From assembly GCA_947378785.1 (NCBI GenBank), contig CANCLK010000001.1, positions 61,490 to 125,489 on the forward strand: a stretch of 64,000 bases of DNA, given 5' to 3'. Positions within the stretch are counted from its first letter, which is position 1. The number at the start of each line of letters is the position of its first letter. A model generated the notes under the pieces. That model did not search any database and had not been told where the DNA came from. It was given only the letters and a program-made list of their open reading frames with translations. This document shows, piece after piece, positions 43,651 through 53,307 of the stretch. This stretch comes from Comamonadaceae bacterium. Its GTDB lineage: Bacteria; Pseudomonadota; Gammaproteobacteria; Burkholderiales; Burkholderiaceae_C. The position numbers were made by a program, and so were the translations under genes.

Positions 43651-44625
43651 TCAGCGGCTTTTTGGGGCCGCCCGCATCAAGCCCAACATCAGGGCGATGC
43701 GGGCCTTGACGGGCGTCAAACCAGGTGCCGCCGGCAAGGCATCGTTTCCGCCGGGCAGCATCCGTCCTTCAGCACAACGCGTTGCACGAGTCACTTTGAC
43801 ACCTTGCTGCATGGCTAGCACCAGGGCAGTCTCTAGATCCTGATGCACCGTGCCATTGCCTGTAGCCGCCACCACCAAGCCCTGCACGCCCGCTTTTAGC
43901 AGCGCTCTCACAACGGTGCCATCAGCGCCCGCATAACTCATCACGATCTCAACACGTGGCCAAGATGCATCGGCTAATTGGGACACCAGTAACCCACCCG
44001 ATGCCATTTCATTCACCTGCGCATGCGGCCAGTCGCGCAGCAAGCGCAGACGACCTTGCTCGACAAAACCGATCGGGCCAGCGTCTACCGCGCTGAAAGC
44101 ATTCAACCGGGACGGATGGATTTTTTGCACATCGTCAGCACCGTAGATCGCACCAGCACAGACCACTGTGACGCCACACCCCGTAGCGCTTGACGCCACG
44201 ACCAGCGCGTCAAGCAAATTTTGCGGACCATCGGGCGCTAGAGCGTCAGACGGCCGCATGGCACAGGTCAGCACCACAGGTTTGGCAGGCCCTAAAAGTG
44301 CCTGTAGAAAGTAGGCGGTTTCCTCCAGCGTATCGGTGCCATGCGTGATGACGATCCCCTGCACATCCTCCTGCTCAAGAAAGTACGCCACGCGCAGTGC
44401 CAGCTTGACCCACACGTCAAAGCCCATGTCCTTGCTGTCTAGTTGAGCCACCTGCTCCACCACATAACGCCCTGTCCCAACGCCCGCTTTCAAACCGGGT
44501 AAGGCGGTCAGTAAGTCATGGACGCCCACTTGCGCAGCGGTGTAGCCCGTGTGGTCGAGTGCGTTCAAAGCAGTTCCGGCGATGGTCCCGCCCGTGCCCA
44601 AAAACACAATTTTTTGATCGCTCAC
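43651..44625 (-). CDS. L-asparaginase
   Basis: Hydrolyses asparagine to aspartate and ammonia. 324 residues from a GTG start at 44625 with GGGG eight bases upstream. The first catalytic Thr lies in [12 protein letters not shown] near residue 14 and the second in [10 protein letters not shown] near 95; [15 protein letters not shown] follows. No signal peptide, so cytoplasmic. A longer frame to 44742 would overlap lexA and is rejected. It is divergent from lexA, and its start is only 18 bp from the nearer LexA box. Confidence 0.92.
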   Translation of the reverse strand: MSDQKIVFLGTGGTIAGTALNALDHTGYTAAQVGVHDLLTALPGLKAGVGTGRYVVEQVAQLDSKDMGFDVWVKLALRVAYFLEQEDVQGIVITHGTDTLEETAYFLQALLGPAKPVVLTCAMRPSDALAPDGPQNLLDALVVASSATGCGVTVVCAGAIYGADDVQKIHPSRLNAFSAVDAGPIGFVEQGRLRLLRDWPHAQVNEMASGGLLVSQLADASWPRVEIVMSYAGADGTVVRALLKAGVQGLVVAATGNGTVHQDLETALVLAMQQGVKVTRATRCAEGRMLPGGNDALPAAPGLTPVKARIALMLGLMRAAPKSR

Positions 44626-44642
44626 TTGAAATCCCCGAAAAA

Positions 44643-44677
44643 CTGGATAAAAATACAGCCACTGTTGATTTAGCCAG
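44643..44677 (+). promoter_or_regulatory. two tandem SOS (LexA) boxes
   Basis: CTG-N10-CAG occurs twice upstream of lexA: CTGGATAAAAATACAG (44643-44658) and CTGTTGATTTAGCCAG (44662-44677), starts 19 bp apart. The first is the better match to the AT-rich consensus; the second abuts the lexA ribosome-binding site. Two boxes before lexA also occur in E. coli. This indicates autorepression. Confidence 0.8.
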
Positions 44678-44687
44678 GAGCCACGCC

Positions 44688-45389
44688 ATGACCATTCTCG
44701 ACGACATTTCCCGCTTGCCCGAAGGCCCCAAACTGACGGCACGCCAGCAACAGATTCTTGAACTTATCCAAAACGCCATCTCTCGCACCGGTGCACCACC
44801 GACCCGCGCCGAGATCGCCAACGAACTCGGCTTCAAGTCAGCCAATGCCGCCGAAGAACACCTGCAAGCCTTGGCGCGCAAAGGCGTCATCGAACTGGTC
44901 AGCGGTACATCCCGTGGCATTCGACTGCGCAGTGATGCCTTGCGCACACTCAACGAATCACGCAACAAACAATTTTCCCTGCCACTGCAAAGTCTGGCCC
45001 AACTCGTCTTGCCGCTGATCGGACGCGTCGCTGCGGGCAGCCCGATTCTCGCGCAAGAGCACATCGAGCAAACCTACAGTGTGGAACCTAGCCTGTTCAA
45101 GAGCCCACCCGACTACCTGCTCAAAGTGCGCGGCATGAGCATGCGGGACATCGGCATCATCGACGGTGACCTGCTGGCTGTTCAGCAAACCAAAGAGGCG
45201 CGCAACGGTCAAATTGTGGTCGCCCGGCTCGGTGATGAAGTCACCGTCAAGCGCTTTCGACGGACCCAACATCTGATTGAGCTGCTGCCCGAAAACCCAG
45301 ACTTCGAACCCATCATCGTCAGGCCCGGTGACGCCTTCGAAATCGAGGGACTGGCCGTCGGCTTGATACGCAACACCGTCCTGAGCTGA
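44688..45389 (+). CDS. lexA: LexA repressor
   Basis: SOS-response repressor that self-cleaves when RecA is activated. 233 residues: N-terminal winged helix ([33 protein letters not shown]), cleavage site Ala-Gly in GRVAAGSP near residue 110, nucleophilic Ser in VRGMSMRD near 152 and Lys in DEVTVKRF near 190. GGAG before the ATG at 44688 supports the start. Somewhat longer than the E. coli protein through an extended linker, as is common in Burkholderiales. Confidence 0.96.
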   Translation: MTILDDISRLPEGPKLTARQQQILELIQNAISRTGAPPTRAEIANELGFKSANAAEEHLQALARKGVIELVSGTSRGIRLRSDALRTLNESRNKQFSLPLQSLAQLVLPLIGRVAAGSPILAQEHIEQTYSVEPSLFKSPPDYLLKVRGMSMRDIGIIDGDLLAVQQTKEARNGQIVVARLGDEVTVKRFRRTQHLIELLPENPDFEPIIVRPGDAFEIEGLAVGLIRNTVLS

Positions 45390-45452
45390 AGCCCGTCAAG
45401 GCGTCGACCCCGCGCAGAGACAAAGCGCCATTCTTGCAGGCACAATATCGGG

Positions 45453-46460
45453 ATGAATATTGTGATCCTTGACGACTACCAAGACGCGGTTCGCAAGCTC
45501 GAATGCGCGTCAAAACTAGATGCCTATCCCGCCAAGGTTTACACCAATACCGTCAGAGGCATTGGGCAGCTTTCGGTGCGCCTCAAAGATGCCGATGTGA
45601 TCGTGCTGATTCGCGAGCGCACGCATTTACCGCGGCTGCTGATTGAAAAACTGCCAAAACTCAAGCTGATAGCACAGACTGGCAAAGTCGGTGACCACAT
45701 CGACGTCGCCGCCTGCTCTGAGCGTGGCATCGTGGTTTCAGAGGGGGTGGGCTCTCCGACAGCAGCGGCCGAACTGACTTGGGCGCTGATCATGACGGCG
45801 ATGCGTCGGATCCCGCAATATGTCGCCAACCTCAAGCATGGCGCTTGGCAACAGTCCGGCCTCAAGACAAGCTCCATGCCCACCAATTTCGGTATCGGCT
45901 CAGTGCTCAAAGGCAAGACCCTTGGCATTTGGAGCTACGGAAAAATCGGCAAACTTATCGCTGGCTATGGCCGCGCCTTTGGCATGCGCGTGCTGGTCTG
46001 GGGCCGTGACGCTTCACGCGAACAAGCCCAAGCCGACGGTTTTGAAGTGGCTACCAGCAAAGCTGAATTTTTCGAGCAATCCGATGTCTTGACTTTGCAC
46101 CTGCGACTGAACGAAGTCACGCGTGGCATCGTGACCTTAGAAGACCTGTCACTGATGAAAACAACGGCGTTGATCGTCAACACCTCGCGCGCCGAATTGA
46201 TTCAGCCAGACGCGTTGGTGGCGGCCCTCAATCGCGGCCGGCCTGGCTTGGCCGCCATTGACGTTTTCGAATCTGAGCCAATTTTGCAAGGCCACGCTTT
46301 GTTGCGCCTTGAAAACTGTATTTGCACGCCACACATCGGCTATGTTGAGCAAGATAGCTATGAGCTGTACTTCGGTGCGGCTTTTGACAATATCGTCAAT
46401 TTCATCAAAGGCACACCTACCAACATCGTGAACCCAGGTGCGCTACAGGTTCGCAGATAA
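45453..46460 (+). CDS. D-2-hydroxyacid dehydrogenase family protein
   Basis: NAD(P)-dependent 2-hydroxyacid dehydrogenase of the phosphoglycerate dehydrogenase fold. 335 residues with the nucleotide-binding loop KTLGIWSYGKIGKLIAG near residue 155 and catalytic Arg (NTSRAELI), Glu (DVFESEP) and His (CTPHIGYV) near 237, 266 and 288. The substrate is unknown; no ACT domain, so serine biosynthesis is unlikely. It may share a transcript with the 3-hydroxyacyl-CoA dehydrogenase 7 bp downstream. Confidence 0.9.
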   Translation: MNIVILDDYQDAVRKLECASKLDAYPAKVYTNTVRGIGQLSVRLKDADVIVLIRERTHLPRLLIEKLPKLKLIAQTGKVGDHIDVAACSERGIVVSEGVGSPTAAAELTWALIMTAMRRIPQYVANLKHGAWQQSGLKTSSMPTNFGIGSVLKGKTLGIWSYGKIGKLIAGYGRAFGMRVLVWGRDASREQAQADGFEVATSKAEFFEQSDVLTLHLRLNEVTRGIVTLEDLSLMKTTALIVNTSRAELIQPDALVAALNRGRPGLAAIDVFESEPILQGHALLRLENCICTPHIGYVEQDSYELYFGAAFDNIVNFIKGTPTNIVNPGALQVRR

Positions 46461-46467
46461 GGCCAGC

Positions 46468-47988
46468 ATGCAAGCACACTTCAACATCATTGGAATCATT
46501 GGCGCTGGCGCCATGGGTCGGGGCATTGCTCAAATTGCAGCTCAGGCGGGCAGCCAGGTCATGCTGTTCGACAAAGACCAAAACGCATGCAGCCAAGCGA
46601 TCAAAGACCTCGCCGCGCAATGGGACAAGTTGGTAGCCAAAGGCCGAATCGAGGCCACCGTTGCCAATACCTACAAAGCCAGATTGTCAGTCCACGCAGC
46701 GCTCAACGATTTGAGCCAATGCGGGCTGGTGATTGAAGCCATCGTGGAACGGCTCGACATTAAAAGAGAACTGTTTGCCGAGCTCGAGTCCGTTGTCTCG
46801 CCGCACGCCTTGTTGGTCACCAACACCTCGTCTTTGTCGGTCACCGCCATTGCTGCGGGCATGAAACACCCGGAGCGAATGGCCGGTTTTCACTTCTTCA
46901 ATCCGGTCCCACTCATGAAAGTGGTCGAGGTCATTCGTGGCGTGAAAACCAGTGCTGCCAGCTGCACGGCGTTGACCATCTACGCGAAGCAGATGGGCCA
47001 CACACCCGTCCAGGCCCAAGACACGCCAGGCTTCATCGTCAATCACGCGGGACGTGGCTTTGGCACCGAGGCGCTGCGCATTGTGAGCGAAGGCATCGCC
47101 GACTTCGCCACCATTGACCGCATCTTGAAAGACCAAGTCGGTTTCAAGCTTGGCCCCTTCGAACTGATGGACCTGACGGGGCTAGATGTGTCGCACCCGG
47201 TGATGGAATCGGTTTACAACCAGTACTACCAAGAGCCGCGCTACCGCCCAAGCGTCATCACGGCGCAACTTTTTGCTGGCGGCTTGCTAGGCAAAAAAAC
47301 CGGTGAAGGTTTTTACCGCTACGTCAATGGCGTGGCCGAGTTGCCCGTCGAGCCACCACCACCCGTGGTGGACACCCTGCCGCCGGTCTGGGTCTCGCCC
47401 CGCGCCTCACGCCGAGCTGAGCTGCTGAGTCTGCTGAAAACGCTGGGGGCCACCATAGAGACTGGCGCCTCACCATCCATGAACGCCTTGACGTTGGTCG
47501 CACCGCTGGGTTTTGACATCACCACCGTTGCTGTGGTCGAGCGACTCGACCCCGCACGCACGGTGGGCATCGACATGCTGATGGACGATGCCCAGACCAA
47601 ACGCCGCGTGCTGGCCACCAACCCGGCCACCCGCGCCGATATGCGTGACGCCGCCCACGCCCTGTTTGCCCGCGATGGCAAGGCCGTCAGCGTGATCCGT
47701 GACAGCGGCGGTTTTGTGACGCAGCGCGTTGTTGCCCACATCGTCAACATCGCCTCCGACATCTGCCAGCAAGGCATCTGCAGCCCGCAAGACTTAGAAA
47801 CCGCCGTGACCCTAGGGCTCGGTTACCCGCAAGGTCCACTGGCCATGGGCAATCACTGTGGCCCGACCAATATTCTGGAGGTCCTCTTCAACATGCAGAC
47901 CGTCTATGGCGACACGCGCTACCGCCCTTCACCTTGGCTGCGCCGCCGCGGCGCCATCGGTCTGAGCCTGCTGCAGGAGGAAAGCTGA
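46468..47988 (+). CDS. 3-hydroxyacyl-CoA dehydrogenase
   Basis: NAD-dependent oxidation of 3-hydroxyacyl-CoA. 506 residues, with an N-terminal Rossmann domain (NIIGIIGAGAMGRGIAQIAA), the motif FHFFNPVPLMKVVEVI near residue 140 and two C-terminal dehydrogenase domains, the long form related to PaaH/PaaC. Followed after 1 bp by an enoyl-CoA hydratase, which supports a role in phenylacetate-like or fatty acid beta-oxidation. The rest of a paa cluster is not present here. Confidence 0.92.
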   Translation: MQAHFNIIGIIGAGAMGRGIAQIAAQAGSQVMLFDKDQNACSQAIKDLAAQWDKLVAKGRIEATVANTYKARLSVHAALNDLSQCGLVIEAIVERLDIKRELFAELESVVSPHALLVTNTSSLSVTAIAAGMKHPERMAGFHFFNPVPLMKVVEVIRGVKTSAASCTALTIYAKQMGHTPVQAQDTPGFIVNHAGRGFGTEALRIVSEGIADFATIDRILKDQVGFKLGPFELMDLTGLDVSHPVMESVYNQYYQEPRYRPSVITAQLFAGGLLGKKTGEGFYRYVNGVAELPVEPPPPVVDTLPPVWVSPRASRRAELLSLLKTLGATIETGASPSMNALTLVAPLGFDITTVAVVERLDPARTVGIDMLMDDAQTKRRVLATNPATRADMRDAAHALFARDGKAVSVIRDSGGFVTQRVVAHIVNIASDICQQGICSPQDLETAVTLGLGYPQGPLAMGNHCGPTNILEVLFNMQTVYGDTRYRPSPWLRRRGAIGLSLLQEES

Positions 47989-47989
47989 C

Positions 47990-48769
47990 ATGGCTGGCTC
48001 GCTGAAAAGCACCTGTGAAGGCAAGACGCTCATCTTGACGCTGAGCAACCCGGAATTTCGCAACGCGCTCAGCCCAGACATGTACACAGCGGGTGTTGAA
48101 GCACTTAATGCAGCGGAGAACAACCCCGAGATTCGTAGCGTCATCATCACGGGGGAAGGCAGTACCTTTTGTGCCGGTGGCAATCTGCAAAGACTGCTGG
48201 CCAATCGGCAGGCACCGGTTGAAGTCCAAGCGCAAAGCATTGATGCCTTGCACAGCTGGATCGATTCGCTCCGCACCTTTCCGAAGCCTGTGATTGCCGC
48301 GGTAGAGGGGGCGGCCGCCGGCGCCGGATTTTCATTGGCACTGGCCTGTGACTTCATCGTCGCCGCTGACAATGCCATCTTTCTCATGGCCCACAGCAAC
48401 ATCGCCCTGTCCCCAGACGGTGGCGGCAGCTGGGCTCTGACACGCGCCCTGCCCCGCTCGCTGGTTGCACGCATGCTGATGCTGGGCGAACGCGTGTCGG
48501 CCACCCGCCTGAATGCGTTGGGACTCGTCAGTGAACTGGCCCCCGCAGGCGACGCATTCGCTGCGGCGCTACAACTGGCAGAGCAACTCAATCAGCGTGC
48601 GCCCAACGTCATGGCCAGCGTCAAGGAACTCATCAACGAGGCCGAGACCAACACGCTGAGCGAACAACTGATGAACGAGCGCCTTCATTTTGTGAAGAAT
48701 CTTCACCATAGCAACGCCGGCGAAGGCATTGAAGCCTTCCTGCAAAAACGCCCAGCCCACTACCCTTAA
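47990..48769 (+). CDS. enoyl-CoA hydratase/isomerase family protein
   Basis: Crotonase-fold enzyme of 259 residues; oxyanion-hole motifs FCAGGNLQRL near residue 60 and EGAAAGAGFSLALACD near 106, and a catalytic region ALSPDGGGSWALTRALP near 137. The Asp in place of one catalytic Glu (SPDGG) recalls PaaG-like isomerases rather than classical hydratases. It is coupled to the 3-hydroxyacyl-CoA dehydrogenase upstream; the glutathione transferase gene follows after 17 bp. Confidence 0.9.
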   Translation: MAGSLKSTCEGKTLILTLSNPEFRNALSPDMYTAGVEALNAAENNPEIRSVIITGEGSTFCAGGNLQRLLANRQAPVEVQAQSIDALHSWIDSLRTFPKPVIAAVEGAAAGAGFSLALACDFIVAADNAIFLMAHSNIALSPDGGGSWALTRALPRSLVARMLMLGERVSATRLNALGLVSELAPAGDAFAAALQLAEQLNQRAPNVMASVKELINEAETNTLSEQLMNERLHFVKNLHHSNAGEGIEAFLQKRPAHYP

Positions 48770-48786
48770 CGAAAGATAGGACCACG

Positions 48787-49491
48787 ATGATCAAGGTTTA
48801 TTCATGGGCAACGCCCAACGGGCATAAAGTCCACGTCATGCTCGAAGAATGCGGCCTGCGTCAGGGCCGCGACTGGGAAGCCATTCCCGTCAATATCGGT
48901 GCCGGTGACCAGTTCAAGCCTGAGTTTTTGGCCATCAGCCCGAACAACCGAATCCCAGCCATCATTGACCCGAATGGCCCAGACGGCAAACCCATTTCAC
49001 TCTTTGAATCTGGCGCCATCCTGCTGTATCTTGCAGCCAAGACGGGCAAATTCTTACCCAAGACCGATCGCCTGAAGTACCAGGTACTGCAGTGGCTGAT
49101 GTTCCAGATGGGCGGCGTTGGCCCAATGCTTGGCCAGACCCATCACTTTCGGATTTACGCGCCTGAAAAAGTGGAATACGCCATCAACCGCTACACCAAC
49201 GAAACCAAACGTCTGTACGGCGTGATGGACAAACAACTGTCAAAAAGCAAGTTCATTGCCTGCAACCAGTACACCATTGCCGACATTGCGATTTTCCCGT
49301 GGCTTCGCAACTGGGCCAACCAAGGCATCGACTGGGCTGACTACCCGCACCTGAAACGCTGGTTTGACCTCATCGCTGCACGTCCGGCTGTCAAGCGCGG
49401 TGTCCAAGTGATGGCCGACCTTCGGCCAGCCGTCAGAAGCGCCGCTGAGCATGAAGTATTGTTCGGCAAAGAGCAACAGGTGCGTCGCTGA
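48787..49491 (+). CDS. glutathione S-transferase family protein (YfcG/YghU-like)
   Basis: 234 residues: thioredoxin-fold domain (IKVYSWATPNGHKVHVMLEE, with NRIPAI near 57 and FESGAILLYLA near 78) and an all-helical domain (QWLMFQMGGVGPMLGQTHHF). The TPNGHKV start and QMGGVGPM motif are those of Nu-class, disulfide-reducing GSTs such as YfcG. It is last in the transcript from 45.5 kb. Confidence 0.92.
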   Translation: MIKVYSWATPNGHKVHVMLEECGLRQGRDWEAIPVNIGAGDQFKPEFLAISPNNRIPAIIDPNGPDGKPISLFESGAILLYLAAKTGKFLPKTDRLKYQVLQWLMFQMGGVGPMLGQTHHFRIYAPEKVEYAINRYTNETKRLYGVMDKQLSKSKFIACNQYTIADIAIFPWLRNWANQGIDWADYPHLKRWFDLIAARPAVKRGVQVMADLRPAVRSAAEHEVLFGKEQQVRR

Positions 49492-49551
49492 GCAAATAAT
49501 TCAGAGCCATCCCAAAGAACGACTTTGGGCGCGCTATAATATAAGACTTGT

Positions 49552-49628
49552 CGGAGTGTGGCGCAGTCTGGTAGCGCACCTGGTTTGGGACCAGGGGGTC
49601 CAAGGTTCGAATCCTTGTACTCCGACCA
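49552..49628 (+). tRNA. tRNA-Pro (UGG)
   Basis: 77-nt cloverleaf with 7-bp acceptor stem, anticodon loop TTTGGGA (anticodon TGG at 49586-49588), GGTTCGAATCC T-arm and encoded CCA. A TATAAT -10 box lies at 49535-49540, 12 bp before the gene. Confidence 0.97.
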
Positions 49629-49638
49629 TTGAATCAAC

Positions 49639-49669
49639 AAAAAAAGCTCACTTTGTGGGCTTTTTTTGT
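49639..49669 (+). terminator. terminator after tRNA-Pro
   Basis: AAAAAAGCTCAC-TTT-GTGGGCTTTTTTT hairpin with a T-run, 10 bp past the tRNA. The following tRNA-Arg would then need its own promoter or partial read-through. Confidence 0.8.
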
Positions 49670-49718
49670 ATGTGCGTATAGTTCTCTGACGCATCAATCC
49701 AAAGCCCTGTTTAAGCGG

Positions 49719-49795
<77 letters not shown>

Positions 49796-49829
49796 ATAGA
49801 TCATTTCACGCAGTCTCACGACACCTCAG

Positions 49830-49863
49830 AACCCGCATGCTTAAAGGCTTCGCGGGTTTTTTG
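49830..49863 (+). terminator. terminator after tRNA-Arg
   Basis: AACCCGC/GCGGGTT stem around a 15-base loop, then a T-run, 35 bp past the tRNA. Confidence 0.75.
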
Positions 49864-49958
49864 TTGCCTCACGCGGTTTCACGAGGTAGCATGGCCTACC
49901 GCTAGGCTAGCGGCCGCATGACACGATTCACGCCATCCACCGGGGCCATGAGAAACAC

Positions 49959-50939
49959 ATGACTGGAATTTCCCGACGTTCCCTCCTCGCGGCGGCGGCT
50001 GGGCTGCCCTGCTCGGCGGCCTTGGCGCAATCGAGCCCAGCCGTCTTCCCGTCACGCCCGATCACGATCGTGGTGCCATTCCCCCCCGGAGGTGCGACAG
50101 ACCTGATGGCACGGACCATCGCCCAGCGGTTCACCAGTGCCTGGGGCCAGCCGGTGACCATTGACAACAAGCCCGGCGCTGGTGGCATGCTGGCGGCAGC
50201 ACATGTGGCCAAGGCCGCGACAGATGGGCATACGTTGCTCTTCGGTGCTACCGCGCAACTCGCCGTCAACCCGAGCCTGTATGCCAGTGTCCCGTACGAC
50301 GTCGCGCGCGACTTCGCACCCATCGCGCTGGTGGGGAGCGTGCCCAACATTCTCGTGTCGCACCCATCCGTTCCGTTGACCAGGTTGGCAGACCTGATTC
50401 AGGCCGCCAAGTTGGAGCCCGGAAAATTGAGCTACGCATCGCCCGGCAGTGGGTCGACCGCGCATTTGTCAATGGAACTTTTCAAAGGGGAAACCGGTGT
50501 CGACATCGTTCATGTGCCATACAAGGGCGCAGCGGGTGGCGTGAACGATATCCTTGGCAACCAAGTCCCCTTGATGATCGTCAGCATGCCGTCCGTTGTG
50601 AACCACGTGAAGGCTGGTAGGTTGGTTGGCTTGGGCGTTACCGACCTTCGCCGATCTCCCGCGCTGCCGAACGTACCCACCTTTGCCGAGCTGCTGCCTG
50701 GCTTTGAGGCGACCGGCTGGTACGGGCTGGTGGCACCCGCGAAAACCTCGCCCACCATCGTGAACATGCTGAATACCGAAGTGCTGGCGGCCCTGCAGGA
50801 CGCCGAGGTACGCCGCGCATTCGAGACCCAGGGTTTGCGCATCCTAGGCGGCACGCCCGATCAATTCAGTTCACACATCCAGTCCGAATCGCGCAAGTGG
50901 GCTGCGGTGATTACCAATGCGCGCATAAAGGCCAACTGA
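49959..50939 (+). CDS. Bug/TctC-family solute-binding protein (Tat-like signal)
   Basis: Third orphan TTT receptor, 326 residues. The N-terminus ISRRSLLAAAAG has twin arginines like a Tat signal, with cleavage near residue 24 (ALAQ). Then FPSRPITIVVPFPPGGATDLM, NKPGAGGM near 72 and VHVPYKGAAGGVNDIL near 180. A cupin gene follows after 1 bp, suggesting a two-gene unit; no TctA/B nearby. Confidence 0.92.
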   Translation: MTGISRRSLLAAAAGLPCSAALAQSSPAVFPSRPITIVVPFPPGGATDLMARTIAQRFTSAWGQPVTIDNKPGAGGMLAAAHVAKAATDGHTLLFGATAQLAVNPSLYASVPYDVARDFAPIALVGSVPNILVSHPSVPLTRLADLIQAAKLEPGKLSYASPGSGSTAHLSMELFKGETGVDIVHVPYKGAAGGVNDILGNQVPLMIVSMPSVVNHVKAGRLVGLGVTDLRRSPALPNVPTFAELLPGFEATGWYGLVAPAKTSPTIVNMLNTEVLAALQDAEVRRAFETQGLRILGGTPDQFSSHIQSESRKWAAVITNARIKAN

Positions 50940-50940
50940 C

Positions 50941-51348
50941 ATGACAATGCCCACCGCCAAGGTCGTCCGACTATTCACGGGAGCCGACGGGCGTTCCCAC
51001 TTTGAAGACCTAGAACTCCCGATGTACCTGTTTGAACTCGGCACGCTGCGTTCGAACAAGACCGCGATCATTCCGGTTGCGGAATTTGTGTTCCGCGAAA
51101 CGACCCAAGACAGCGGACCGGACTTTCACTGCCCTCCACGACGGCAATTTGTAGTGACGTTGTCGGGCCGGGCAGAAATCTCCGTGGGAGACGGATCAAC
51201 GCGCGTTTTCGGTCCGGGTGACACCCTCTTCGCAGAGGATCTGACGGGAGAGGGACACCGCACGCGCGAAATCGACGGAGTACGGCGAAGCATGATCCTG
51301 CCGGTTCCCGACGGCTTCCGTATCCATGACCTGATCAAGGCACGATGA
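50941..51348 (+). CDS. cupin domain protein
   Basis: 135-residue small beta-barrel protein with the cupin motifs DFHCPPRRQFVVTLSGRAEI near residue 60 and FGPGDTLFAEDLTGEGHRT near residue 90. The metal ligands are partly conserved, so enzyme activity is uncertain. Directly downstream of the Bug protein gene; it may act on the same imported compound. Confidence 0.85.
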   Translation: MTMPTAKVVRLFTGADGRSHFEDLELPMYLFELGTLRSNKTAIIPVAEFVFRETTQDSGPDFHCPPRRQFVVTLSGRAEISVGDGSTRVFGPGDTLFAEDLTGEGHRTREIDGVRRSMILPVPDGFRIHDLIKAR

Positions 51349-51587
51349 GGAGCAATATCCACATTCCGCTTAGCGCACCCGGACTCTAGTTCAAGGCCAC
51401 AGTGGCGCACCTCATTGCGACATCCCTTTAAGGGACGCCCGTGAACTGGTCTTTACTCAGAGCCTCCCGACCATGCGGTACCTCGTTTGTGCCGACCTTG
51501 GCCAGGCCTTAGCGTGTTGAGGATTACATCACCCAGGGTCACATCACCGCCTGCTCTGGGTACCAATTTTTTATGCTTTCACTCGGC
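51349..51587. other. intergenic region, no gene seen
   Basis: 239 bp between the convergent cupin and opgD genes. I see no gene; a weak hairpin ACCCAG/CTGGGT followed by T-runs near 51533-51573 may terminate transcription. Confidence 0.5.
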
Positions 51588-53183
51588 TTAAAAATCCCGA
51601 TCAACCAACGCCGGTGGCGTCCATTGATAGAGCCAAGTCTCGCTCAAGGCTTGCCCGTCAACCGTCAAGAAAACCCGCAAGTCAATGGGGGCCACGCTGG
51701 CCGACGTTGGTTTCAGATCGAACATCACCCGATAACCCTGAACATCCTCTAGCGGCCGCGCCGAGGTCACTTCGACCTCGCCACTGGAAGCACTGATCAT
51801 CGGCGTCACTTTGGCATTGGGGCCTAGTAACTGCAGGTCACCACCAGCGAAATCGACCACGAAGCGCTTGGAGTAGTAACGCCGCTTTTGTCCCACCACA
51901 CCGCCAACGCCAGTGCGCGTGGCGACCACCGTGGCTTGCGCTGGCACCAACGGCATCTTGCGGCCCCAGTGCAAGCGGTAGCTGTACAAATGCTCTTGTC
52001 CGGCTTGGGGCTTCTCAACTGGATTCCAGAAGCAAACGATGTTGTCAAAGGTTTCATCCAGTGTGGGGATTTCCACCAGCTGAATCGCACCCTTGCCCCA
52101 ACCCGACTTGGGTTCTACCCAAACGCTTGGCCGGCGATCATAAAAAACGCCATCGTCTTGGTAATGGTCAAAGTTGCGGTCACGTTGCAGCAGGCCAAAA
52201 CCACGCGGATTTTCATCGGCGTAAGCATTGAAGCGCAGATGCGCTGGATTGGTCAACGGGCGCCAGATCCATTCACCATTGCCGCGCAACATCGACAAGC
52301 CATCAGAGTCATGAATCTCGGGGCGCCAGTCGTTGGCAGCTGGCACCCGACGATCATTCTCACCATACTGAAACATGCTGGTCAGCGGCGCGATGCCGAG
52401 GCGCTCAATGCGCTTACGCGGGTACAGCGCCACCTCGATGTCCATCACCTGGGTGGCGCCCGGCTGAATTTCAAAGCGGTAGGCACCGGCCACGCTGGGC
52501 GAGTCCAACAAGGCATAGACCACCAGTTGGCTGCTGTCTTTGGCCGGCCTCTCAAGCCAGTAACTGACGAAGTTAGGAAACTCTTCAGGCCGCTCCATGC
52601 CGCAATCGATCGCCAGACCCCGGGCCGACAAGCCGTATTGCCAGTCAGAACCTACCGCGCGAAAATAGCTCGCTCCTAAAAATGCCGACACATCCCGACC
52701 TAGATCGGTATGGAAATTGAGCCTGAACCCGGCAAATCCCAAATCACTCGGCATCGACACGCCCTGCAAGCCGCTTTTGCCGTAGTCGAACATGTCTGGG
52801 TCGTAGGCGACCTGCTGCGCTTGACCACTTTTTAATTCAAAAATCTTGACCGGTGATTTGAAAAACAAACCCAGATGAAAAAATTTGGCCTGAAAGCGCA
52901 AGGCGTCGTCGGCCCACAGAGCATGGTCCGAGCGGTAGTTGATGGCTTGGTACTGGTCCCAGTCCAACTGGCTCACTGCCGTCGGTAGCTGACCGACCGG
53001 CGCCCGATACGCTTGCGCAGCCAGCGCCCGGGCAGCACCTTTGAGACTGGCGTAGTCAAACGCCTGAGGTTGCCCCAAAAATTTCAGGGGGCTGGGCGCG
53101 GTAGCCGCAGCAAATAAAGAAGCCGCCGGGAAACCAGCAGCACTCAGGGCAGCTGAGGCTCGCAGAAAATCACGTCGTTGCAT
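51588..53183 (-). CDS. opgD: glucan biosynthesis protein OpgD/MdoD
   Basis: Periplasmic protein controlling the backbone structure of osmoregulated periplasmic glucans. 531 residues with a Tat signal (RRDFLRASAALSAAG), followed by the MdoG-family domain (DYASLKGAARALAAQAYRAP; KFFHLGLFF; GYRVMFDLKPT near the end). The Tat motif and absence of opgH next to it favour OpgD over OpgG. It stands alone. Confidence 0.92.
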   Translation of the reverse strand: MQRRDFLRASAALSAAGFPAASLFAAATAPSPLKFLGQPQAFDYASLKGAARALAAQAYRAPVGQLPTAVSQLDWDQYQAINYRSDHALWADDALRFQAKFFHLGLFFKSPVKIFELKSGQAQQVAYDPDMFDYGKSGLQGVSMPSDLGFAGFRLNFHTDLGRDVSAFLGASYFRAVGSDWQYGLSARGLAIDCGMERPEEFPNFVSYWLERPAKDSSQLVVYALLDSPSVAGAYRFEIQPGATQVMDIEVALYPRKRIERLGIAPLTSMFQYGENDRRVPAANDWRPEIHDSDGLSMLRGNGEWIWRPLTNPAHLRFNAYADENPRGFGLLQRDRNFDHYQDDGVFYDRRPSVWVEPKSGWGKGAIQLVEIPTLDETFDNIVCFWNPVEKPQAGQEHLYSYRLHWGRKMPLVPAQATVVATRTGVGGVVGQKRRYYSKRFVVDFAGGDLQLLGPNAKVTPMISASSGEVEVTSARPLEDVQGYRVMFDLKPTSASVAPIDLRVFLTVDGQALSETWLYQWTPPALVDRDF

Positions 53184-53307
53184 GGGCTCCCAATGTCATT
53201 CATTCGTATCGAATCAATATAACAAAGGACACCATTCCCTTTTCTGCGCGTGGAGATGAGGTTCATAGCTCGTCAACCCAAAATACAGCCTCTCCGAAAC
53301 AGTCGCG

